This document shows, piece by piece, positions 1 to 9,158 of a stretch of 64,000 bases of DNA (the stretch's first letter is position 1; each line of letters begins with the position of its first letter). The stretch comes from Microbacterium invictum (GTDB taxonomy: Bacteria > Actinomycetota > Actinomycetes > Actinomycetales > Microbacteriaceae), in NCBI RefSeq assembly GCF_014197265.1, contig NZ_JACIFH010000001.1, positions 3,224,001-3,288,000 of the forward strand, read 5' to 3'. The translations under genes and the position numbers were made by a program. A model generated the notes under the pieces. It saw only the letters and a program-made list of their open reading frames with translations, was not told the origin of the DNA and did no database searches.

Positions 1-1985
1 ACGGCCGCCGCCTCTTCGAGCACCTCGGCGCTCGGGGCGCTGTGCCGCGGGCCCTGGAACCCGTAGTCGGCGGCGGCCGGCGCCGCAGCGCGCACCTCGG
101 CCGGAACGATCTCCTCCCGCTGCGGGGCGGGGCCGCTCGGCACCACGCCGAGCCACGACCGCGTCGCCGGATCGTACGCCGAGACGGGCACGCCCGCCGG
201 TCGCGCGTGCACGACCGGGTCGGCGCCCCAGGTCAGGTCGCCGGAACTCAGCAGCAGGCGCCGCGCCCCGGAATCCAGTTCCTGCACCCACAGCGGGGTG
301 TCCGCCGGCAGCACCAGCACGTCGATGCCGCCCAGGCGCACCGGCGCGAGCCCGGGGGTCACCGAGCTGACCTTCCCGTCGACCGAGATGTCGGGGGCGA
401 TACCGTCCGCGGCGACGAGTACGAGCGTCGGCACCGCGGAGGCAGGATCGCCCGCCACCGCAGGCAGCACGGTGACCGCCGAGGCGGTCGCCCAATCCAC
501 CCTCGATCCGCCCAGCGACAGCCCGACCGGCCAGCGCGCCAGGGTGCCGGCCGGCACGGTGATCGGATGCGCCGGGAACTCGACGGCACCGGCATCCAGC
601 TCCACACGCAACCGCACGCCGTGCGCATCGGCGACCTGCTCGTGCGGCTGATGGTGCGAGATGATCACGAACCCGGCGTCGCCGTCTGACCGCAGCGCCC
701 AGCGCAGCGTCTCACGGTCGTCCAGTCCCGCGGGCCGCTCGTCGGGCAGTGACGAGGTCATGCCGCCGAGCAGGTCGCCGAACGCCGCGAGGAATGCGTG
801 CTGCTCGCGCATGAGCGCGTACGACGACGCGCGATCTCCGGACTGGCCGATCGGGGCGTGGAAGTCGTAGCCGAGCTCGGGCATGTCGTTCGGGTAGCCG
901 GTCGCATGCGACTCCTGCATCGCCGGGGCCGGATTCGTGCCGCCGACGTACATGAAGTAGCCCTGCCACGCCGACCCGTTGCCGATCTTCACGTGCGCGA
1001 GCGCCGCGATGTCGCGCCCCGTCAACACCGGGCGGCGGTGATAGGCGGTGGCCATGCCGCTGCCCAGCTCGCACGTCGCCGGCGGGAACCCGTGCAGGTC
1101 ACCGCGTGCACTCGCGGCCGGGGCGGCCGTGTCACCGGCATCCATCTCAGCGCTCGTGCCCGGTGTCCTGCCGGCATCTGCCCCATCGAGCGCGGCGCGC
1201 ACGTCGGCGCCCACGCCCGGGTCGTCCCAGTCGTGCGAGGGGAAGAAGTGCGCCCGGAAGGTGGGATGCCAGGGTTCGCCCGGGTCGACCCAGAAGCCGT
1301 CGGCGTATCCGCCGAACAGGGGGAATACTTCACCGTCGGGCAGGTCGGCGCCGCCCCAGCCTGTCGCGGTCCACAGCGGCGCGGCGATGCCCGCCTCGCG
1401 CGCGAGACGCTTCAGAGTGACCAGGTGCTCGGGCCGGTCGTACAGTTCGTTCTCGAGCTGGACGGCGATGACCGGTCCGCCCGGCTGCGCCCGGCCACCG
1501 AGTGCCGCGGCCAGCTGCGCGAACCACTCGCGGACCAGCTCCAGATACCGCGGGTCGTCGCTGCGGTGGGTGACATCGCCGTGCTGCGCCCAGTCGGGGA
1601 AGCCGCCGTTGCGGGCCTCGCCGTGCACCCACGGGCCGATGCGCAGCGCCACGTCGAGGCCGGCCGCCGCGCACTCATCGAGGAACGCGCCGACGTCGAG
1701 GTTGCCGTCGAAGTTCGCCACGCCGCGCTCTGGCGAGTGGTGCAGCCAGAACACGTACGTCGACGCGACGGTGATCCCGCCCGCCTTCAGCTGCTGCAGG
1801 CGTTCCCGCCACCGTGCACGCGGCAGCCGGCTGTAGTGGATCTCGCCGGATGCCGGCACCCACGGCACGCCGCCGCGCAGCAGGGCGCGGTCGGTGACCG
1901 TCAGGCCTCGGGCGGCTTCACCGGCGGCCGGCATGGGAGCGGGGACGGCCGGCTGGGACCAGCCGTGGTGGCTGACGGTCGGCAT
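1..1985 (-). CDS. GH35 beta-galactosidase-like glycosidase (3' end cut by window edge)
   Basis: About 660 residues are visible, read from an ATG at 1985 and still open at base 1. The sequence has the GH35 TIM-barrel layout: SGEIHYSRLPRARW near residue 46, the acid/base motif QLENEL with Glu180, and a probable nucleophile Glu306 in CELGSGM followed by HRRP. The nucleophile context differs from the EFWCGWFDHWG of the second GH35 in this operon, so the two enzymes belong to different GH35 subgroups and probably take different galactosides. There is no signal peptide, so it should act in the cytoplasm on imported oligosaccharides. Its start overlaps the upstream serine hydrolase stop as TGATG, giving translational coupling. 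The C-terminal beta domains continue outside the window. The exact substrate cannot be read from sequence. Confidence 0.87.
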   Translation of the reverse strand, partial: MPTVSHHGWSQPAVPAPMPAAGEAARGLTVTDRALLRGGVPWVPASGEIHYSRLPRARWRERLQQLKAGGITVASTYVFWLHHSPERGVANFDGNLDVGAFLDECAAAGLDVALRIGPWVHGEARNGGFPDWAQHGDVTHRSDDPRYLELVREWFAQLAAALGGRAQPGGPVIAVQLENELYDRPEHLVTLKRLAREAGIAAPLWTATGWGGADLPDGEVFPLFGGYADGFWVDPGEPWHPTFRAHFFPSHDWDDPGVGADVRAALDGADAGRTPGTSAEMDAGDTAAPAASARGDLHGFPPATCELGSGMATAYHRRPVLTGRDIAALAHVKIGNGSAWQGYFMYVGGTNPAPAMQESHATGYPNDMPELGYDFHAPIGQSGDRASSYALMREQHAFLAAFGDLLGGMTSSLPDERPAGLDDRETLRWALRSDGDAGFVIISHHQPHEQVADAHGVRLRVELDAGAVEFPAHPITVPAGTLARWPVGLSLGGSRVDWATASAVTVLPAVAGDPASAVPTLVLVAADGIAPDISVDGKVSSVTPGLAPVRLGGIDVLVLPADTPLWVQELDSGARRLLLSSGDLTWGADPVVHARPAGVPVSAYDPATRSWLGVVPSGPAPQREEIVPAEVRAAAPAAADYGFQGPRHSAPSAEVLEEAAA

Positions 1986-2953
1986 CAGCGACCACTCACG
2001 ATGGCGTTGTCCAGTTCATCGATGTCGACTCCATCGCGAATCGCACGGTTCGTCAACAGCACCCACGCGACCCCCGCACTCGGATGCACCCAGAACTCCG
2101 TTCCGGCCCACCCGGCGTGCCCGTACACGTCGCGGTCGATCAGCCCCGGGGCACGTGTGCGCAGGTTCCAGGTGAAGCCCCAGTCCTGCCCGCGCTCGGC
2201 CGGGTACGGCTCGAGTCGCGGAATGTCGCCGGTCAGTGGCCGTCGCATCATCGCGAGGGTCGCCGGGCGCAGGATGCCGGAGTCGTCACCCGCGCCGATG
2301 CGCAGCAGCGTGGCGCCGAGGCGCAGCAGGTCGCCGGCGCGGCCGGCCATCCCGGCGCCGGGGTTGCGCTGCGCGGCGAAGCGTTCCATGTCGACGCCGG
2401 CGGCGGCCGCATCGACGATCGGGTGGGTGCCGGCGAGGTCGAGGCTGAGCCCGTCGGCGCCGACCTCGGCCGCCCACGTGGCGACCTCGGCTTCCCACGC
2501 GTTGCCGGTGGCGTGCTCGATGAGCGCGGCGATGCCCGCGAAGCCGAGCGTCGAGTACCGGGAGGCGGTGCCGGCGGCGAAGTCGCGGCCTTGCCTGAGG
2601 AGTTCGTCGCGCAGCGGCGTCGCAGTGTCGAGCGGCGGTTCGCTGATGCCTGAGGTGTGACTGGCCAGGTGCCACAGGCGCACGATGTCGTCGCGTCCGG
2701 CGCCGAAGTCCGGGACTGCGGCGGTCAGCGGCGTCTGCGCAGTCAGCAGGCCGCGCTCGATCACACGGGCGGCGGCGATGCCGACGAGCGGCTTGGTGAT
2801 CGAGAACAGCGGATAGCGGTCCTCGGGTTTAGCGCCGCCGAACGCATCGAGCGCGACGGTGCCGTCGGCGGTGGCGATGCCGAGCACGGCAGTGGGCAGG
2901 CGTCCGGCGTCCACGTGCCGGCGGACCCAGTCCAAGGCTGTCGTGAAGGTCAT
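1985..2953 (-). CDS. serine hydrolase of the beta-lactamase/esterase family (PF00144)
   Basis: 322 residues. The nucleophile motif SITK (Ser51, Lys54) and a YSTLGF stretch near residue 164 fit the class C beta-lactamase / EstB fold; a late HAGWAGTEFW segment replaces the classical KTG box. No signal peptide is visible, so the protein is probably cytoplasmic and unlikely to be a true antibiotic-resistance beta-lactamase. Lying between two GH35 genes, it may de-esterify a sugar or glycoside substrate; this is inference. I chose ATG at 2953, which makes a TGATG overlap with the upstream GH35 stop, the same junction as at the gene's other end. An in-frame GTG lies one codon upstream. Confidence 0.83.
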   Translation of the reverse strand: MTFTTALDWVRRHVDAGRLPTAVLGIATADGTVALDAFGGAKPEDRYPLFSITKPLVGIAAARVIERGLLTAQTPLTAAVPDFGAGRDDIVRLWHLASHTSGISEPPLDTATPLRDELLRQGRDFAAGTASRYSTLGFAGIAALIEHATGNAWEAEVATWAAEVGADGLSLDLAGTHPIVDAAAAGVDMERFAAQRNPGAGMAGRAGDLLRLGATLLRIGAGDDSGILRPATLAMMRRPLTGDIPRLEPYPAERGQDWGFTWNLRTRAPGLIDRDVYGHAGWAGTEFWVHPSAGVAWVLLTNRAIRDGVDIDELDNAIVSGR

Positions 2954-4713
2954 CACTCCACCTCGTGTCCGAGGTCGGGGCGCGCGACGAAGCGGGCGGT
3001 CGCGTCGGTGACGGCCTCGAGCTCGACGATGACCACGCTGTTCTCGCCGGTGCGGGTCACGGGGCCGGGCACGTAGAGCGTGCGCTGCGGGCCGCGGCGC
3101 CAGTACCGGCCGAGGAAGAACCCGTTCACCCAGGCGTAGCCCTTGCCCCAGCCGCGGGTGTCGAGGAACAGGTCGGCCGCCTCGTCGAGCGTGAACGTCG
3201 CGCGCAGGCCGACGGGGCCGGCCGCGCGGCCGTTCACGATCGCAGTGGTGTCGGGTGCGGCATCCATCACCGCTTGCCCGAGCGCGGTCACATCGATCGT
3301 GCGCACGCGCCAGGGGCCGGCGACCGGCTCACCGCTCAGTCGCGGGGCGCCGATCAGCCCCTTCGCCTCGCCGATTTTGGTGTCGTAGTTGACGCGGCCG
3401 GTCTCTTCGACGAGCAGCCGCAAGTCGGCGCCGGCCGGTAGCACCAGACTGTCGTCACCGATCGTGCGCTGGAGGGTGCCGACCGGCTGGCGGTCGCGGG
3501 CGATCCAGGCGTAGTCGCGGATCTCGGCGTCGAGCACCGTCGGGGTGGTGGTGGGGGTGGATGCCGTGTACTCGACGAGCACGACGTCGGCGCCGAGGTC
3601 GTCCATCGTGGGCGGCGCGTCGAAGGTGCCGCGGTCGGTGGAGGTGAGGTCGAGGGGGTTCGCGACGGCTTCCATGGTGGCGGTGAGAACCGGGGCGTCG
3701 ACCGGGGTGGGCAGGGGGTCGTCGGGCACCGGTGCGTGCCGGGCGATGACTTCGCGGAAGGCGTGGAACTTCTCGGTCAGGTCGCCCGACTCGCTGATGG
3801 GGGAGTCGTAGTCGTAGCTGGTGACCATCGGCAGGTAGCGGCCGGAGTCGTTGGCGCCGGCGGTCAGTCCGAAGTTCGTGCCGCCGTGCACCATGTAGAT
3901 GTTGACCGAGGCGCCGGCGGCCAGCAGCCGGTCGAGGTCGGCGGCACTGTCGGCGAACGTGGTGGTGTGGTGCTTCTCGCCCCAGTGGTCGAACCAGCCG
4001 CACCAGAATTCCATGCACATCAGCGGTCCCGTGGGCTGATGCTCACGCAGGGTGGCGAGGCGTTCGGCGATGCGGCCGCCGAAGGATCCGGTCTTGTGGA
4101 GGGCGGGGTGCGCGCCGCCAGTGAGCATGTGGGGGATGGGCTGGTCGACCTGGGTGAGCGGCACGGTGATGCCGCCGTCTCGGGTGACGGTGACGAGGTG
4201 ATCGAGGTAGTCCTTGTCGGCGCCGTACGCACCGTACTCGTTCTCGATCTGCACGAGGATGACGCTGCCGCCGGTGCCGATCTGGCGGGGCGCGATGATT
4301 GCGTTGACGCGGTCGAGGTAGGCAGTGACCTCCGCGAGGTAGCGGGGGTCGGCGCTGCGGAGCTTCATCGTCTTGTCCGCGGTGAGCCAGGTCGGCAGCC
4401 CGCCGTTGTGCCACTCGGCGCACACGTACGGGCCCGGGCGCACGATGGCGTGCATGCCCTCTTCGGCGATGATGTCGAGGAACCGGCCGAGGTCGACGTC
4501 GCCGTCTTGCCGCCAATGTCCTTTCACCGGCTCGTGTGAGTTCCAGGGCACATAGGTCTCGATGGCGTTGAGGCCCATGAGCCGCGCCTTGCGGACGCGG
4601 TCGCGCCACAGGTCGGGATGCACTCGCGGATAGTGCATGGCGCCGGATATGATCCGGTGCGGCCGGCCGTCGAGCAGAAAGTCGGTCTCGCCGATGCGGA
4701 AGCGGGAGGTCAT
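2953..4713 (-). CDS. GH35 beta-galactosidase
   Basis: 586 residues, a usual size for compact bacterial GH35. The signature is complete: SGAMHYPRVHPDLWRDR near 23-39, YVPWNSHEP near 54-62, RPGPYVCAEW near 92-101, acid/base Glu159 in QIENEYGAYG and nucleophile Glu235 in MEFWCGWFDHWGEKHH. It should hydrolyse terminal beta-galactosides in the cytoplasm, since no signal peptide is seen. It is the first gene of a three-gene operon. A TAGGCT box lies six bases before the ATG, so the mRNA may be leaderless. A GCAAGCGCTTTC palindrome just upstream is the likely operator. Confidence 0.93.
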   Translation of the reverse strand: MTSRFRIGETDFLLDGRPHRIISGAMHYPRVHPDLWRDRVRKARLMGLNAIETYVPWNSHEPVKGHWRQDGDVDLGRFLDIIAEEGMHAIVRPGPYVCAEWHNGGLPTWLTADKTMKLRSADPRYLAEVTAYLDRVNAIIAPRQIGTGGSVILVQIENEYGAYGADKDYLDHLVTVTRDGGITVPLTQVDQPIPHMLTGGAHPALHKTGSFGGRIAERLATLREHQPTGPLMCMEFWCGWFDHWGEKHHTTTFADSAADLDRLLAAGASVNIYMVHGGTNFGLTAGANDSGRYLPMVTSYDYDSPISESGDLTEKFHAFREVIARHAPVPDDPLPTPVDAPVLTATMEAVANPLDLTSTDRGTFDAPPTMDDLGADVVLVEYTASTPTTTPTVLDAEIRDYAWIARDRQPVGTLQRTIGDDSLVLPAGADLRLLVEETGRVNYDTKIGEAKGLIGAPRLSGEPVAGPWRVRTIDVTALGQAVMDAAPDTTAIVNGRAAGPVGLRATFTLDEAADLFLDTRGWGKGYAWVNGFFLGRYWRRGPQRTLYVPGPVTRTGENSVVIVELEAVTDATARFVARPDLGHEVE

Positions 4714-4719
4714 GCTTCC

Positions 4720-4747
4720 AGCCTATCCGGTGAGAGCAAGCGCTTTC
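4720..4747 (-). promoter_or_regulatory. promoter and LacI-type operator of the GH35 operon
   Basis: On the minus strand TAGGCT (4725-4720) stands six bases before the ATG at 4713. The palindrome GAAAGCGCTTGC (4747-4736) covers the -35 side. This fits repression by a LacI-family protein, but which of the window's four regulators binds is not visible. Confidence 0.6.
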
Positions 4748-4893
4748 CCGCGCATGTCGAGCGCGTATCGGCTCCGTCGAGCGCATATGTCCTCGGTCGA
4801 GGTCGCGCCGTCCGACGCACGGATCGAGCGGAGCTATAGGCGCTGCTGCCCGGGACGATCCACGTCCCTGGGCTGTCGGACGCGAGGTGAACG

Positions 4894-4906
4894 TTACCGG
4901 TAATCT
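4894..4906 (+). promoter_or_regulatory. autoregulatory operator over the -10 of lacI (4915)
   Basis: The perfect palindrome TTACCGGTAA (4894-4903) runs into TAATCT (4901-4906), which lies eight bases before the ATG and looks like the -10 of a leaderless transcript. Related half-sites (GTTTACCGC) occur before the binding-protein gene at 6023, so this LacI protein probably controls itself and that operon. Confidence 0.6.
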
Positions 4907-4914
4907 GAACTTTC

Positions 4915-5916
4915 ATGAGCCGTGCGCGTCCCGACCGACCTGCGACGATCTATGACGTCGCGAAGGCTGCCGGCGTGTCGCACCAGACCGTATCGAAGGT
5001 GCTCCGCGGTCTCGGGGGCATGCGACCGGAGACGCGCGAGCGCGTCGAGGTCGAGCTGCGGCGCCTGAACTATCGTCCCAACGTGGGTGCGCGTGCCCTC
5101 GCGCGATCACAGCAGAAGCGCATCGGTGTGGTCGGCTATGAGACCTTCGAATCGAGCACCAGCAAGGTTCTGAGCGGCGTCTCAGAGGTGCTCGATGCCG
5201 CGGGCTACCTGCTCGAGATCGTCAGCGTCGATCCCGTCGGCGACGTCGAAGCGATCGCGGCCGCGCTGGAGCGCATCAACGGAACCGACATCGCCGGCGT
5301 TCTCGCGACATCGCCCACGAGCAACGTGCGCGAAGCCCTCACGCGGGTGCGATTCCGGATGCCGGTCTTCCTCGACGTCAACGGCGATCAGCGGATCGGC
5401 GCCGACGGCCGACGGCGCAGTGTGGCGGCGGAGCTCGTCATGGATCACCTGGCCGAGCTCGGTCACCAGCGCATCGCCTTCGTCGGCGGCCCTGCGGGAT
5501 GGGACTCGGCGGGCAATCGCGAAGATGTCTACCTCGAGCGCGTAGCCGCGCCGCGCATCCTCGGCCACGGCGACTGGTCCGCAGCATCCGGCTATCGCGT
5601 CATGGTGGAGGGCGATCTCGGCGACGCGACCGCGGTCTTCGTGGCGAACGACCGGATGGCTCTCGGCGTGCTCCGCGCGCTCGATGAGAGGGGCGTCCGC
5701 GTTCCCGACGACGTGAGCGTGGTCGGCATCGATGACATCCCGGAGGCCGGCTACTTCTCGCCGCCCCTTTCGACCGTCCACATCGATTTCACTGTGGCGG
5801 GCGAAGTTGCCGCGCAGAGCCTGCTCACACTCATCGAGCGCCCAGGCGAGGCGATGCCGCTCTATCCCCGCAGTCGGCTTGTGGCTCGCGCGTCGTCCGC
5901 CTCCCTCTCGCACTGA
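4915..5916 (+). CDS. LacI-family transcriptional regulator
   Basis: 333 residues. The N-terminal helix-turn-helix reads TIYDVAKAAGVSHQTVSKVL (residues 11-30), followed by the hinge-type RPNVGARALARSQ and a periplasmic-binding-like effector domain ending in the usual VVGIDDIPEAGYFSPPLSTV. It is a sugar-responsive repressor. Divergent from the GH35 operon and directly upstream of an ABC importer operon, it is the obvious candidate regulator for one or both. Palindromes TTACCGGTAA over its own promoter and GTTTACCGC-type sites at 5955-5990 are its likely targets. The start has no Shine-Dalgarno; the -10 lies eight bases upstream. The effector is unknown, perhaps a galactoside or a product of the downstream lyases. 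Confidence 0.93.
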   Translation: MSRARPDRPATIYDVAKAAGVSHQTVSKVLRGLGGMRPETRERVEVELRRLNYRPNVGARALARSQQKRIGVVGYETFESSTSKVLSGVSEVLDAAGYLLEIVSVDPVGDVEAIAAALERINGTDIAGVLATSPTSNVREALTRVRFRMPVFLDVNGDQRIGADGRRRSVAAELVMDHLAELGHQRIAFVGGPAGWDSAGNREDVYLERVAAPRILGHGDWSAASGYRVMVEGDLGDATAVFVANDRMALGVLRALDERGVRVPDDVSVVGIDDIPEAGYFSPPLSTVHIDFTVAGEVAAQSLLTLIERPGEAMPLYPRSRLVARASSASLSH

Positions 5917-5954
5917 TCGCGGTCCGGGTTGCGAGCGGTGTGGATTGCCGTTAA

Positions 5955-5988
5955 GTTTACCGCTAAACCAATTGGGTGAGCGGTAAAC
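5955..5988 (+). promoter_or_regulatory. pair of inverted operators before the importer operon
   Basis: GTTTACCGCTAAAC (5955-5968) is a near-perfect palindrome. GAGCGGTAAACC (from 5979) repeats the GGTTTACCGCT core in inverse orientation about 20 bases downstream. Both resemble the TTACCGGTAA site of the upstream LacI gene, which suggests one regulator bound at two adjacent sites. Confidence 0.6.
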
Positions 5989-6022
5989 CAGGTCACCCTC
6001 CCTCACGACAAGGAAGTTGACA

Positions 6023-7330
6023 ATGAACAGCAGAGTGTCGCGCATCGCCGCCGGCGCCGTCGTCTCCGCATTGGCCATCGCCTCGCTGGCCGGGTGCACG
6101 TCGAGCGAGCCCGGTGACCCGACGACCGGGGAGCCGGTCGTCTTGCAGTATTGGTCGTGGGCGCCGAACATCGACAAGATCGTGGACGTCTGGAACGAGT
6201 CCCACCCGGACGTGCAGGTGGAGGTGAACACCTCGGTGGGGGCTGCCGACATCGTCGCCAAGCTCTCCGCAGCCAAGGAAGCGGGCAGCCTGCCAGACCT
6301 GAGCAACACGACGTACGAAAACCTGCCCAATCTCGTCGTCAACGGCATCGCTGCAGACATCACCGAGGCATTCGGCGGGTACGAGGACGAGATCGCCCCG
6401 GCGGCGTGGGACCTCACGACTTTCGACGGCAAGAACTATGCCGTGCCGCAGGGCACCGGTCCGCAATTCCTCTTCTACCGCACGGACATCTTCGAGTCGC
6501 TCGGGCTGGAGGCGCCGACGACATGGGACGAGTACGCCGCGGCAGCCCGGACGATCCATACTGCCGACTCGTCGAAGTACCTTGCGACGTTCCCGGCCAA
6601 TGACGCGCAGCTGTTCGCGGCTCTGAGCGCGCAGGCTGGTGCGCAATGGTGGTCGCAGGAAGACGGCGTATGGAGCGTCGGCATCGCCGACGCCGACGCA
6701 ACGAAGGTCGCGGACTACTGGCAGGGCCTCGTCGATGAAGGCGTGGTGACGACGCTGAAGACCTGGACGCCCGAGTGGCAGGCCGCTCTGGCAGACGGCA
6801 CCATCGCCAGCTGGCTCAGCGCGGTGTGGGCACCGCCGCTGATCCTGCAGAATGCTCCGGAGACGGCGGGGCTCTGGGGTGCGGTGCGGTTGCCGCAGTG
6901 GCAGGCCGGCGACAGCGTCTCCGCGGCGCTCGGCGGATCGGGCACGGTCGTCACGACCGGCACCGAGCATGCAGAGGAGGCGCAGGAGTTCGCGATCTGG
7001 CTCAACAACTCCACCGATGCGCTCAATGCCTACATCGAGAACGCGAGCATCTGGCCGGCGAACCTCGCCGGGCGTGAGCTGCCGGGCATCAAGGACACGG
7101 CCCCGGCCGCGCTCGCTCCGGGATTCGAGGACTTCTATGATGTCGCAGCCGAGATCGATGACGAGACCGTTCCGGTGACCTGGGGCCCCGATGTGGCACT
7201 GGCCTACAGCGCGTTCGGAGATGCGTTCGGCACCGCGATCACCCAGAAGTCCTCGTTCGGCGACGCGCTGACCACGGTCCAGGATGCCGTCGTCGCCGAC
7301 ATGACCAAACTCGGCTTCACCGTCGAATAG
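6023..7330 (+). CDS. sugar ABC transporter substrate-binding lipoprotein
   Basis: 435 residues. A signal peptide ends in the lipobox LAGC with Cys near residue 25, so the protein is anchored to the outer face of the membrane. The mature part is a family 1 (MalE-like) extracellular solute-binding protein, with LQYWSWAPNIDKIVDVWNESHPDVQVEV at its start and a typical ALGGSGTVVTTGTEHAEEAQEFAIWL region. The start is the ATG at 6023, six bases after AAGGAAG; a TTG two codons upstream is less likely. It delivers a sugar or sugar acid to the permeases at 7391 and 8299. The substrate is unknown; the neighbouring lyases suggest an aldonate, uronate or deoxyketo sugar. Confidence 0.9.
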   Translation: MNSRVSRIAAGAVVSALAIASLAGCTSSEPGDPTTGEPVVLQYWSWAPNIDKIVDVWNESHPDVQVEVNTSVGAADIVAKLSAAKEAGSLPDLSNTTYENLPNLVVNGIAADITEAFGGYEDEIAPAAWDLTTFDGKNYAVPQGTGPQFLFYRTDIFESLGLEAPTTWDEYAAAARTIHTADSSKYLATFPANDAQLFAALSAQAGAQWWSQEDGVWSVGIADADATKVADYWQGLVDEGVVTTLKTWTPEWQAALADGTIASWLSAVWAPPLILQNAPETAGLWGAVRLPQWQAGDSVSAALGGSGTVVTTGTEHAEEAQEFAIWLNNSTDALNAYIENASIWPANLAGRELPGIKDTAPAALAPGFEDFYDVAAEIDDETVPVTWGPDVALAYSAFGDAFGTAITQKSSFGDALTTVQDAVVADMTKLGFTVE

Positions 7331-7347
7331 ATCCGGAACCCGATCGC

Positions 7348-7379
7348 GTGCGTGGCCCGGATCCGTCCGGGCCGCGCAC
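7348..7379 (+). promoter_or_regulatory. intercistronic stem-loop between binding protein and permease genes
   Basis: GTGCGTGGCCCGGA (7348-7361) pairs with TCCGGGCCGCGCAC (7366-7379) around a four-base loop. There is one wobble pair and no T-run. It should protect or partly terminate the upstream mRNA so that more binding protein than permease is made, as known for malE-malF in enteric bacteria. The other two importers of this window have equivalent stem-loops. Confidence 0.75.
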
Positions 7380-7390
7380 GGGGAGAAACC

Positions 7391-8302
7391 ATGCAGAAAA
7401 AACGTTCGCGCCTGCGACCGCGTGTCGCCCCGTGGCTGTTCCTGACCCCTGCCATCGTGCTCGCCGCAGGCCTCATGTTCGCGCCGCTGGTCTATACGGT
7501 CGTGCTGAGCCTCCAAGGCCGGAAGGTTGCGGCATCCGGCATCGGGATCGCGGCCGATGTGTTCGTCGGGCTCGACAACTACGTTGCTGCCCTCACGAAC
7601 CCCGCGCTGCTGGGCTCCTTCGCGCGGATGCTGGGGTACGCACTCATCGCCGTGCCGGTCACGATGGGGCTGGCGCTCGTATTCGCGTTGCTCCTCGACA
7701 ATCTATCGACGCGATTCACCCGCTTCTCGCGGATCTCGATCTTCGTCCCCTATGCGGTGCCGGGTGTCATCGCCGCCCTCATGTGGGGCTTCATGTATCT
7801 GCCCGGGGTGAGCCCGGTAGGCGAGCTGTTCTCGCTGTGGGGGTGGCCCGTTCCCAACCCCCTCGACGGGGGCTCGGTCTTCCTCGCCGTGGCCAACGTC
7901 TCGATCTGGGGTGGCATCGGATTCAACATGGTGATCCTTTACACGTCCTTGCGCGGTCTTCCGCAGGAGATCTACGACTCCGCCCGCCTGGACGGCTGCA
8001 GCGAGTTGCAGCTGGCACTGCGCATCAAACTCCCACTCATCCTCCCGGGGGTGATCCTCACCGGTGTGTTCACGGTGATCGGCGCCCTGCAGGTCTTCAG
8101 CGAACCGAACATGATGATGTCCCTCACGAATTCGATCACCTCCGACTGGGTGCCGATGATGCTCGTCTACCGCGACGCCTTCGTCACCAATGACCTGTAC
8201 GGCGCCTCGGCGACGGCGATCATCATCACTGCGGTGACCATGATCGCAAGCCTGGGGCTGCTGCGCGTGCTCCGCGACCGTGCGTTCGGGAGCGAGTCAT
8301 GA
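7391..8302 (+). CDS. sugar ABC transporter permease (MalF type)
   Basis: 303 residues with six predicted membrane segments, starting with WLFLTPAIVLAAGLMFAPLVYTVVLSL. The EAA loop reads EIYDSARLDGCSELQLALRIKLPLI, the cytoplasmic contact for the ATPase. The ATG at 7391 follows GGGAGAA at a good distance and gives a standard N-terminus; an upstream GTG at 7352 would lie inside the stem-loop and is rejected. It pairs with the permease at 8299, which its stop codon overlaps by four bases (ATGA). No ATPase gene is present in the operon. Confidence 0.92.
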   Translation: MQKKRSRLRPRVAPWLFLTPAIVLAAGLMFAPLVYTVVLSLQGRKVAASGIGIAADVFVGLDNYVAALTNPALLGSFARMLGYALIAVPVTMGLALVFALLLDNLSTRFTRFSRISIFVPYAVPGVIAALMWGFMYLPGVSPVGELFSLWGWPVPNPLDGGSVFLAVANVSIWGGIGFNMVILYTSLRGLPQEIYDSARLDGCSELQLALRIKLPLILPGVILTGVFTVIGALQVFSEPNMMMSLTNSITSDWVPMMLVYRDAFVTNDLYGASATAIIITAVTMIASLGLLRVLRDRAFGSES

Positions 8303-9156
8303 GCGTCGATACGGCACCGAAGAAGAAGCCGGCGTTCTGGCCCACGGCCGTGCTGCTCGTCGGGGCGGCCTACTCGCTGTTCCCGGTGTACTGGCTCGTG
8401 GCGGCCTCCACGAAGGGCGCCGGTGAGCTGTTCACCACGTCGACGCTCGTCCCCAGCTTCACCGGCGGGTTCTTCGAGAACCTCGGCGAACTCTTGCGCT
8501 TCAACGACGGCGCATTCTTGGTGTGGAGCGGCAACAGCATCCTCTTCTCGGTCGGGGGCTCCGTCATGGCGACCGCGGTCGCCGCGGCGGCCGGCTATGC
8601 CCTCGCGAAGTTCGACTTCCGAGGCAAGCAGGTTGCCTTCACGTTCCTGCTGATCGGGGTGCTCATCCCCGGTGTCGTGCTGGCGATCCCCCAGTATCTG
8701 CTGCTGTCGAAGATCGGCATCGCAGGCTCGTACTGGTCGGTGCTGCTGCCGTTCGCGATCAGTCCGTTCTCGATCTACCTCGCCCGCATCTACGCGGGTG
8801 CCGTCGTGCCGACCGAGCTGCTCGAGGCGGGGCGCATCGACGGGGCCTCCGAATGGCGGTTGTTCCGATCGATCGCGCTCCCGGCCATGGTCCCGGGGCT
8901 GATCACGATCTTCCTGCTGCAGTTCGTGGCCATCTGGAACAACTTCCTGCTGCCGTTCATCATGCTCAGCAAGCAGGAGACCTTCCCACTGACGGTCGGC
9001 TTCTACGCGATGATGAATCAGGGCTCGGACCAACTGAACGTGTACAACCTCGTCATCATCGGATGCCTGCTGGCGATCATCCCCCTGATCCTGCTGTTCC
9101 TCTTCCTGCAGCGCTACTGGAAGCTGGACCTGGTCAGCGGATCGCTGAAGGGATGA
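8299..9156 (+). CDS. sugar ABC transporter permease (MalG type)
   Basis: 285 residues with six membrane segments. The EAA motif ELLEAGRIDGASEWRLFRSIALPAM and the C-terminal FLQRYWKLDLVSGSLKG are typical of the CUT1 MalG class. It overlaps the preceding permease by ATGA and is followed three bases later by the lyase gene, so import and metabolism are encoded in one transcript. Confidence 0.92.
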   Translation: MSVDTAPKKKPAFWPTAVLLVGAAYSLFPVYWLVAASTKGAGELFTTSTLVPSFTGGFFENLGELLRFNDGAFLVWSGNSILFSVGGSVMATAVAAAAGYALAKFDFRGKQVAFTFLLIGVLIPGVVLAIPQYLLLSKIGIAGSYWSVLLPFAISPFSIYLARIYAGAVVPTELLEAGRIDGASEWRLFRSIALPAMVPGLITIFLLQFVAIWNNFLLPFIMLSKQETFPLTVGFYAMMNQGSDQLNVYNLVIIGCLLAIIPLILLFLFLQRYWKLDLVSGSLKG

Positions 9157-9158
9157 CG

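Noticed and set aside
1985..2953. Serine hydrolase as an antibiotic-resistance beta-lactamase
   Set aside because: There is no signal peptide and no KTG motif, and it is coupled to glycosidase genes; an esterase or similar role is more likely.
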